DNA of 6,675 bases, taken from contig JAITDQ010000046.1 of NCBI GenBank assembly GCA_031282485.1, positions 1-6,675 on the forward strand, written 5' to 3'. The translations under genes were made by a program, and so were the position numbers. Each line of letters opens with the position of its first letter. Positions within the stretch are counted from its first letter, which is position 1. Shown here piece by piece: positions 1-5,362 of this stretch. The notes below the pieces were generated by a model, which was not told the DNA's origin, searched no databases, and saw nothing but the letters and a program-made list of their open reading frames with translations. Origin of the DNA: Tannerella sp. (GTDB lineage Bacteria > Bacteroidota > Bacteroidia > Bacteroidales > Tannerellaceae).

Positions 1-521
1 GGGAAGACGGGTTGATATCCGCGGCTCAGGTAATTAAATTCATCAAGCGATACCTGTATGCGGTGGTAATTTTTTTCCTTGATGACGATCGTTCCGGCGG
101 CAAGGTCGCCCAGACGCTGGTTATTATTATTTAAAAGAATCACAACGACCCCTATCCAGCCCCATGTATCTATCAACAGTAACAGCCACCGCATAAAATA
201 TGCCCCAACCGTCGGCGTCGTCCCGTCGCGCATCACTACGCGCATACCGAAAATCACCTTGCCGGGCGAATGGCCGCGATTCATTATTTCCCACAAAAAC
301 GAATAGAAAACAACCGGTATAAGCAGTGCGAAAAAAACCGCTACGCCGTAAGTTCCTTTAAAAGGTTTCCAGTCGATGTTGTCCAGCAGGTAATACAGTC
401 CGATTAGATACGTCGCCATGACGATATAATCCAGTATACGAGCGAAGATTCGCTCCCCTACCCCGGCCGGCGTATGCTCTATTTTGACATATTGGTTTGT
501 AATTATTTGCGCTTCTGCCAT
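1..521 (-). CDS. RDD family integral membrane protein (3' end outside window)
   Basis: Reading the minus strand from an ATG at 521-519 gives 173 codons without a stop, running off the left edge. The protein starts MAEAQIITNQYVKIEHTPAG. It shows the RDD-family hallmarks: Arg28 and Asp31 entering the first membrane helix (FARILDY), the SPGKVIFGMRVV block at about residues 85-96, and QRLGDLAAGTIVI with Asp139 closing the core domain. Hydrophobic stretches lie at about 31-47, 57-75 and 105-131. RDD proteins are small inner-membrane proteins of mostly unknown role, with some members proposed as ion antiporters; nothing here shows transport. The visible C-terminus (SRGYQPVF) begins a cytosolic tail, and in related proteins I would expect some tens more residues. 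The gene is transcribed divergently from the SpoIIM-like gene, sharing a 58-bp promoter region. Family assignment is firm; function is unknown. Confidence 0.93.
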   Translation of the reverse strand, partial: MAEAQIITNQYVKIEHTPAGVGERIFARILDYIVMATYLIGLYYLLDNIDWKPFKGTYGVAVFFALLIPVVFYSFLWEIMNRGHSPGKVIFGMRVVMRDGTTPTVGAYFMRWLLLLIDTWGWIGVVVILLNNNNQRLGDLAAGTIVIKEKNYHRIQVSLDEFNYLSRGYQPVF

Positions 522-528
522 AATTTTA

Positions 529-559
529 TTTGTATTTATCTGCAAATATATTATTTTTG
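529..559 (+). promoter_or_regulatory. Probable Bacteroidota promoter for the SpoIIM-MoxR-DUF58 operon
   Basis: The -7 box TATTTTTG at 552-559 matches TAnnTTTG in full, and TTTG at 529-532 lies 19 bases upstream, a good fit to the -33 element used by the Bacteroidota primary sigma factor. Transcription would start near 566, leaving a leader of only about 14 bases before the ATG at 580. I noticed no comparable promoter at the downstream gene junctions, so this one probably drives all six genes. Confidence 0.65.
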
Positions 560-561
560 CA
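541..561. repeat. 21-bp near-perfect palindrome containing both -7 boxes
   Basis: The arms start TGCAAA (541-546) and end TTTGCA (556-561). Around the central base 551, nine of ten position pairs are complementary; only 547/555 mismatch. The symmetry places the two TAnnTTTG boxes back to back with one base between them. It could simply be the outcome of two abutting promoters, or it could be a binding site for a dimeric regulator. Confidence 0.7.
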
Positions 562-576
562 CAAACTTTTTGCAAA
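543..576 (-). promoter_or_regulatory. Probable Bacteroidota promoter for the RDD gene
   Basis: On the minus strand the -7 box TATATTTG (550 down to 543) is a full match to TAnnTTTG. A TTTG at 576-573 lies 22 bases upstream, slightly longer than the usual spacing of about 20, so the -33 box is the weaker part. The expected start of transcription is near 536, giving a leader of about 15 bases to the ATG at 521. The -33 box falls inside the 14-bp palindrome at 566-579. Inferred from consensus only. Confidence 0.55.
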
Positions 577-579
577 AAG
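566..579. repeat. 14-bp perfect palindrome abutting the start codon
   Basis: CTTTTTGCAAAAAG is a perfect inverted repeat with no spacer, ending one base before the ATG at 580. It shares the core TTTGCAAA with the neighbouring palindrome arms and overlaps the likely transcription start of the plus-strand operon and the -33 box of the RDD promoter. An operator for a dimeric regulator is possible. As RNA it could form only a weak A-U hairpin, so an attenuator or terminator is unlikely. Confidence 0.6.
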
Positions 580-1551
580 ATGAAAGAAGTTTCTTTTATA
601 CGCCAGAACATCGAAAAATGGAAGTCGCTGGAGAAAGTCATCGACAGCGCTGCCATGCATAATCCGGGTGAACTTGCCGATACATATACGGAAGTCACAG
701 CGGACCTGTCCTTTTCGCGTGCACATTATCCTGCGTCGCGCATTACCGTTTACCTGAACAGCCTCGCATCTGCCCTTCACAACCAGCTGTATAAAAACAA
801 AAAGGAAAAATATTCGCGAATCATCACGTTCTGGACACACGAAATACCGGAAGTGATGTACCATTCGCAGAAGGAACTGTTATATTCTTTTCTGGTTTTT
901 ACGCTGAGCGCACTTATCGGAGTCGTATCCGTCCTGAATGATGATACGTTTGTACGCCTCATACTCGGAAACGGGTATGTCGACATGACGCTGAACAATA
1001 TCGAGAACGGCAAACCGATGGCGGTATACGACAGTTCAGACAAACTGCCGATGTTCCTCAGAATCGTGTTCAATAACATCGGCGTTTCATTCCGTACGTT
1101 CGCCATGGGCATTCTTACGGGCTTCGGAACAGGTCTCATACTGTTTTTAAACGGCGTGATGATTGGTTCGTTCCAGACGTTTTTCTTTCAGCACGGCATC
1201 GGCTGGGAATCGGTTCTTGCCGTCTGGCTGCACGGCACGTTCGAGATTTCGGCGATAATCATAGCCGGGGCGGCAGGCTTTGCGTTGGGCAACGGCTGGC
1301 TCTTTCCCGGAACATATTCGCGCGGATACGCCTTTAAACGGGACGCCAAACGCGGACTTAAAATAATCACCGGGTTAATACCGGTCTTTATTATGGCCGG
1401 ATTTATCGAAAGTTATCTGACGCGCCATACCGAATACCCGGATTCCGTTCGCCTGTCCGTCATTCTTTTCTCGCTTTCGTTTGTGATTTATTACTATATT
1501 ATTTTACCTCATTTAAAACATCATGGAACATTATCCGAAACAAAAAATTGA
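580..1551 (+). CDS. SpoIIM/DUF95-family integral membrane protein
   Basis: This 323-residue protein belongs to the stage II sporulation protein M family. About 100 N-terminal residues are soluble and charged. Membrane segments follow at about 101-119, 169-200, 210-236, 258-279 and 292-309. Family motifs are SFRTFAMGILTGFGT (170-184), NGVMIGSF (191-198), HGTFEISAIIIAGAAG (218-233) and IPVFIMAGFIESYLTR (267-282). Bacillus SpoIIM is roughly 210 residues and works with SpoIID and SpoIIP in peptidoglycan remodelling; the longer form with the N-terminal extension is the version found in non-sporulating bacteria beside MoxR/DUF58 genes, where its role is unknown. I chose the ATG at 580 because an in-frame start at 484 would lie upstream of the promoter and antisense to the RDD gene. 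It is the first gene of the operon, and its last ten codons overlap the next gene. Confidence 0.93.
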   Translation: MKEVSFIRQNIEKWKSLEKVIDSAAMHNPGELADTYTEVTADLSFSRAHYPASRITVYLNSLASALHNQLYKNKKEKYSRIITFWTHEIPEVMYHSQKELLYSFLVFTLSALIGVVSVLNDDTFVRLILGNGYVDMTLNNIENGKPMAVYDSSDKLPMFLRIVFNNIGVSFRTFAMGILTGFGTGLILFLNGVMIGSFQTFFFQHGIGWESVLAVWLHGTFEISAIIIAGAAGFALGNGWLFPGTYSRGYAFKRDAKRGLKIITGLIPVFIMAGFIESYLTRHTEYPDSVRLSVILFSLSFVIYYYIILPHLKHHGTLSETKN

Positions 1552-2461
1552 ATTTTATCGTCGCCGCAGTTTCTCCGAAAAGATGAACGCAACATTCGAC
1601 TTCATACGTGAAAACTGGAAACCGCTGCTGAAGTACACCTTCTACCTTATCATGCCGGTCTGTTTGATACAGACTTTCTTCATGAACTCCTTTATAAGCG
1701 GATATATGGGTCTTTTGACGTCCGAAGGCAAAGGGCTGCCTTTTTCCGCGAATAATATCCTGGTCAGTTACGGCGCCCTGATGTTCTGCTCGCTGGTAGG
1801 TTCGGCCATCATTGCAGGCATGGTTTATGCGATGATGCAGACTTATGCAACGCGTGCGGACGGGCTTAAAGATGTTACGCTGAACGATTTTAAGGAAAAC
1901 CTTATCAGGAACTTCTGGAAAATTATATGCATTTCCCTGTTTTTGATTTTCCTGCTTTCGGTGATTATTCTCGCAGCCGTTTTTTTAGCTGTTACCATAT
2001 CCGAAGTTTCACTGTTCATCACCATTCCGATTTTTTTTATCTTCCTGTTGCTCCTCATACCGTTTGTAATGATTGTACCCGTATACATTTTCGAACGGGA
2101 CATACGGTTTTCCGATGCAATAGCAAAAGCATGGAAACTGGGGACGGAAACCCTCGGAGGCATGCTTGCGCTCATGTTCGTGCTGTACGTCATTTCGTCC
2201 ATAATACAGACGATAACCATGTTACCGTGGTACATCGTAATTATTGTCGGCAACGTGTTTTCGCTGATGAACGAATCGCAGATGAACCAGTCCGCCGTTT
2301 ATAAATTCGCCGTATACATTCTGGGATTAATACAGTCCTACGGCATGTATGCATCTTCCACAATCGGAACGATCGGCCTTGCCTTCCATTATTTTCACGC
2401 ACGCGAAAAAATCGAGGGAATATCAATAGAATCCAATATCTCAAACTTCGGCAATTTATAG
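1523..2461 (+). CDS. Polytopic membrane protein of unknown function, resembling GPDPase membrane-domain/DUF975-type proteins
   Basis: This 312-residue protein has no assigned function. It opens with a basic, soluble segment (FYRRRSFSEKMNATFDFIRE, 11-30) that resembles the conserved start of Bacteroidales homologues, which supports the ATG at 1523 over the internal Met21. Six or seven hydrophobic helices follow at about 35-54, 79-104, 132-158, 163-189, 212-230, 232-247 and 262-289. The stretch FERDIRFSDAIAKAWKLG (190-207), just after a helix, resembles the loop seen in the membrane domain of glycerophosphodiester phosphodiesterases and in DUF975 proteins (a conserved Ala then Trp-Lys-Leu). No catalytic motif is visible. 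It overlaps the SpoIIM-like gene by 29 bases in another frame and is followed by the DUF4129 gene after 3 bases, so translation is probably coupled. The family link is by recalled pattern only and is moderate in strength. Confidence 0.88.
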   Translation: MEHYPKQKIEFYRRRSFSEKMNATFDFIRENWKPLLKYTFYLIMPVCLIQTFFMNSFISGYMGLLTSEGKGLPFSANNILVSYGALMFCSLVGSAIIAGMVYAMMQTYATRADGLKDVTLNDFKENLIRNFWKIICISLFLIFLLSVIILAAVFLAVTISEVSLFITIPIFFIFLLLLIPFVMIVPVYIFERDIRFSDAIAKAWKLGTETLGGMLALMFVLYVISSIIQTITMLPWYIVIIVGNVFSLMNESQMNQSAVYKFAVYILGLIQSYGMYASSTIGTIGLAFHYFHAREKIEGISIESNISNFGNL

Positions 2462-2464
2462 GAA

Positions 2465-3100
2465 ATGAAATTTCAGGCGGACACAATCGTATACGATATC
2501 GAAAAAATCACCCGTTATCAGGCGGACAGCCGTTTTGATTACAATTCGCAGCTGAACATGCCCGAATACTCGTGGTTCGAGATCGCATCAAAGTGGCTCA
2601 ACCGGCTGTTAAATTACATTTTCAGCGGGAGATTCGAAGAAAAATATACGACACCCGTCATGATTGCGCTTTTCCTGATCGCCTTATTTTCCGTTCTGTT
2701 TTTCCTCTATTGGAAGCGTCCCGAACTTTTCATGCGCACAAAAAAGACCGCCGCCCAGTCCTACGAAACGGAAGAGGAAAACATTCATAAAATAGATTTC
2801 GACCGGGAAATTTCCGACGCCCTGATGAAAAACAACTACCGCCTGGCCATAAGGATGACGTACCTGCATACGCTGCGCATCCTCTCGGACGGCAAACTCA
2901 TCGACTGGCAAATACACAAAACCCCGACGGAATATCTTTACGAAATCAGGGACAGAGATATTAAACTGCCGTTCCGCGATCTGACCACGCATTTCCTGCA
3001 GGTCAGATACGGCAACTACGAGGCATCGCCGGAACTGTTTGAAACCATCCGCCTTATCCGGGAAAAGATAAAGGAACGAATAGACGGGAGGAACGGATGA
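2465..3100 (+). CDS. DUF4129 domain-containing single-pass membrane protein
   Basis: The 211-residue product has one clear membrane helix at about 64-83 (VMIALFLIALFSVLFFLYW). It is followed by basic residues (KRPELFMRTKK), an acidic linker (about 100-110), and a C-terminal DUF4129 domain at about 113-195, recognised by ALMKNNYRLAIRMTYLHTLR, DWQIHKTPTEYLYEI and THFLQVRYGNYEASPELF. DUF4129 is typically found near MoxR/DUF58 genes or fused to transglutaminase-like domains; its biochemical role is unknown. The first 60 residues hold an aromatic block (RFDYNSQLNMPEYSWFEI, 23-40) but no signal peptide. Basic residues after the helix favour a cytoplasmic C-terminus and an exported N-terminus. Its stop codon overlaps the next start as ATGA, implying translational coupling. 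Confidence 0.9.
   Translation: MKFQADTIVYDIEKITRYQADSRFDYNSQLNMPEYSWFEIASKWLNRLLNYIFSGRFEEKYTTPVMIALFLIALFSVLFFLYWKRPELFMRTKKTAAQSYETEEENIHKIDFDREISDALMKNNYRLAIRMTYLHTLRILSDGKLIDWQIHKTPTEYLYEIRDRDIKLPFRDLTTHFLQVRYGNYEASPELFETIRLIREKIKERIDGRNG
3086..3093 (+). promoter_or_regulatory. Shine-Dalgarno-like site before the DUF4350 gene
   Basis: GGGAGGAA ends three bases before the ATG at 3097 (the GGAGG core at 3087-3091 is five bases away). It is the clearest Shine-Dalgarno-like match at any start in this window, where the other starts follow A-rich or plain sequence. Bacteroidota generally do not depend on this pairing, so it may be coincidental within the RIDGRNG codons. It does support the 3097 start at the ATGA overlap. 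Confidence 0.4.
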
Positions 3101-4365
3101 GAGGCAGCAGGCTTTACATATTATTCATGGGCGCGTTCCTTGCGCTTGTATTCCTGTTCGAATACATGTCCCCGCACGAGTTCGTGTGGAAACCGACTTT
3201 CAACAGGAAAGACCGGGAACCTTTCGGCAGCTACGTGTTCGACGACGTCGTATCTTCGTCCATTGACAGTTACACGGTCGCGAACAGTACATTTTATCAG
3301 ATTTTTCAGGAAGATTCCACCGCCTCGCCCCGCGCGTTCCTGATTACCGAAAATGCTTTGCGGTTCACCCAAACGGATATGAAATATCTTTACAAATTAC
3401 TCCATGCGGGAAACCGGGTGATGATTTGCGCGAGTTCTTTTCCATCTGTGCTTGAAGATACGCTCTGTATTGAAGTCGAATACGACCATTACCTGCCGCC
3501 GATAAACCGCTATATCGAGGAAGACAAAAAGAAAGACCGTATTTTTTTCGGCAGGGACATCCTTCATCCCGAATGTATTTATGAAGTATACCCCCAGATG
3601 CATCCCGTCCATATTATCCCCAGAAAAAACAGACATGTGCCTGATAAATCCGCCCCGAAAGCTGCCGGCAGGAATTTCCTCCCGGCGTGTGATTCCGCGG
3701 AAACACTCGTATGGAATGAAGATAACAAACCGCTTGCGATAAGGATATTTATCGGGAAAGGGGAACTGTTCCTCATATCCACGCCCCTGATGTTTACCAA
3801 CTACGGCATGCTCGACGGCAGCAATGCCTCTTACACATTCCGCCTCCTGTCCTTCATGAAAGGCAGACCGCTGATGCGAATCGAAGCCTACGGCGAAAAC
3901 TGCGACGAAGCACAGACGCCGCTTCGTTACGTACTCTCGGTACCACCCCTGAAATGGGCGCTCTATTCGATACTGATGCTGTTGATACTGTTCATGGTCT
4001 TCACGGCAAGGCGGCGTCAGCGCGTTATCCCGGTAGTCACGACCCCTCCCAACCGTGCGCTCGGCTTTGTGCAGCTCATAAGCAACCTGTATTATCAAAA
4101 ACATGAAAATGCAGAGATGCTTAAAATGAAACGCCTTTATTTCTGCGCCGAAGTAAAGCGCCAGACGGGAGTAGACCTTCAGGAACGCCTCCCCGACGAA
4201 GCCGCCTTCACGCGCCTCTCGGAAAAAACCGGTATGGATGTGGATTTTATCCGCAGGCTCATCAAAAACATAAACATGGCCATGTACCGCTCGGAAGTAT
4301 CCGACATACAGTTAAAACAGTTTATTGACGGTATGAATGATATTATACACGCATTGAAATCTTGA
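3097..4365 (+). CDS. DUF4350 domain-containing membrane protein
   Basis: The 422-residue product has an N-terminal membrane helix at about 6-23. An extracytoplasmic domain covers about 30-280, followed by a second helix at about 286-303 (WALYSILMLLILFMVF), an RRRQR stop-transfer signal and a cytoplasmic helical tail of about 115 residues. DUF4350 features are WKPTFNRKDREPFGSYVF (31-48), a beta-strand/turn block GNRVMICASSFP (105-116), and GKGELFLISTPLMFTNYGML (220-239), where the family usually has a Gly-x-Gly and a Phe-Thr-Asn-Tyr signature. The family resembles a degenerate glutamine-amidotransferase-like fold; I see no catalytic Cys-His-Glu set, so a binding or scaffolding role is more likely. 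It lies between DUF4129 (4-base overlap) and MoxR (13-base gap), the usual company of this family. The tail could face the cytoplasmic MoxR protein, which is an inference. Confidence 0.9.
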   Translation: MRGSRLYILFMGAFLALVFLFEYMSPHEFVWKPTFNRKDREPFGSYVFDDVVSSSIDSYTVANSTFYQIFQEDSTASPRAFLITENALRFTQTDMKYLYKLLHAGNRVMICASSFPSVLEDTLCIEVEYDHYLPPINRYIEEDKKKDRIFFGRDILHPECIYEVYPQMHPVHIIPRKNRHVPDKSAPKAAGRNFLPACDSAETLVWNEDNKPLAIRIFIGKGELFLISTPLMFTNYGMLDGSNASYTFRLLSFMKGRPLMRIEAYGENCDEAQTPLRYVLSVPPLKWALYSILMLLILFMVFTARRRQRVIPVVTTPPNRALGFVQLISNLYYQKHENAEMLKMKRLYFCAEVKRQTGVDLQERLPDEAAFTRLSEKTGMDVDFIRRLIKNINMAMYRSEVSDIQLKQFIDGMNDIIHALKS

Positions 4366-4378
4366 AAAATAAAACGAT

Positions 4379-5350
4379 ATGGAAGAAAAAAACGAAACTT
4401 TGGATTTGACACCTTTCACGGAAAAGGTAAATCAGCTGAAAAACGCAATCGGCAGCGTCATTGTCGGTCAGGAACGGGCGGTCGACCTGATACTCGCAGC
4501 CATCCTCGCACGCGGGCATGTCCTGCTCGAAGGCGTCCCGGGTGTGGCAAAGACACTGCTGGCCAAAATGATTGCCCGCCTCATCGACGCCGACTTCTCG
4601 CGCATACAGTTCACACCCGACCTGATGCCGTCCGACGTGCTCGGCACATCCGTCTTCGACATGAAAACAAGCGAATTTCGCTTTCATGCCGGCCCCGTCT
4701 TTGCCGACATCGTGCTGGTGGACGAGGTGAACCGCGCCCCGGCCAAGACGCAGTCGGCACTGTTTGAAGTCATGGAAGAACGGCAGGCCACGATAGACGG
4801 CATCCTCCACCCCATGAGTCCGGTATATACCATTCTGGCCACCCAAAACCCCGTGGAACAGGAAGGAACGTACAAACTCCCCGAAGCGCAGTTAGACCGG
4901 TTCATGATGAAAATAACCATCCCCTACCCTTCGCTCGACGAAGAGATAGAAATACTCGAACGCCACGACCGGAATGCCCGTCTGGCCAAACTGGAAGACA
5001 TCAACGCGGTCATCTCGCGCGAAGATTTGCTGCAGATGTTCGACTGCGTCGAACGGGTATTCATCGAACGCTCACTGCTTCGCTACATCGCGTCCGTTGT
5101 GCAGCAGACACGCAACAGCAAAGCCGTATACCTCGGCGCATCGCCGCGCGCATCGGTCGCACTGCTGCAGTCGTCCAAAGCGATGGCGCTCTTGCAGGGA
5201 CGTGAATTTGTGACGCCGGAAGACATAAAAACAGTCGCGCCGTTCGTCCTCCAGCACCGGCTGATACTCACGGCCGAAGCCGAAATGGAAGGACACACAC
5301 CGCTCAAAGTCGTGCAGCGTCTGATCGAAAAAGTTGAAGTACCGAAATAA
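4379..5350 (+). CDS. MoxR-family AAA+ ATPase
   Basis: This 323-residue cytoplasmic ATPase is complete and of normal length. Walker A is GVPGVAKT at 52-59 and Walker B is IVLVDE at 111-116, followed by the MoxR signature NRAPAKTQSALFEVMEE (118-134). Sensor 1 is in TQNPVEQEGTY (155-165). LPEAQLDRF (167-175) places the likely arginine finger at Arg174. Sensor 2 is GASPRAS (253-259) with Arg257, in the C-terminal lid. All residues needed for ATP hydrolysis are present. MoxR proteins act as oligomeric chaperones that mature or assemble complexes, often with a vWA-domain partner; the partner here is the DUF58 protein encoded 12 bases downstream. Its clients are not evident from sequence; the membrane proteins of this operon are natural candidates. 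The ATG at 4379 follows an A-rich leader. This is the most secure assignment in the window. Confidence 0.97.
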   Translation: MEEKNETLDLTPFTEKVNQLKNAIGSVIVGQERAVDLILAAILARGHVLLEGVPGVAKTLLAKMIARLIDADFSRIQFTPDLMPSDVLGTSVFDMKTSEFRFHAGPVFADIVLVDEVNRAPAKTQSALFEVMEERQATIDGILHPMSPVYTILATQNPVEQEGTYKLPEAQLDRFMMKITIPYPSLDEEIEILERHDRNARLAKLEDINAVISREDLLQMFDCVERVFIERSLLRYIASVVQQTRNSKAVYLGASPRASVALLQSSKAMALLQGREFVTPEDIKTVAPFVLQHRLILTAEAEMEGHTPLKVVQRLIEKVEVPK

Positions 5351-5362
5351 CACGCCCCGTCC

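Noticed and set aside
79..306. Plus-strand open frame of 75 codons
   Set aside because: It is the reverse shadow of the RDD gene, whose protein matches a known family.
484..579. In-frame upstream ATG that would lengthen the SpoIIM-like protein by 32 residues
   Set aside because: It lies antisense inside the RDD coding region and upstream of the promoter boxes, and the added residues are not family-like.
566..579. Palindrome considered as a rho-independent terminator
   Set aside because: The stem is nearly all A-U with no spacer for a loop, no U-tract follows, and it lies between a promoter and a start codon.
3397..4104. Minus-strand open frame of 235 codons opposite the DUF4350 gene
   Set aside because: It has no recognisable domain, is rich in His/Arg/Tyr as expected of a shadow frame, and the plus-strand gene is well supported.
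4343..4846. Minus-strand open frame of 167 codons opposite MoxR
   Set aside because: It covers the Walker motifs of MoxR in reverse and has no family features of its own.
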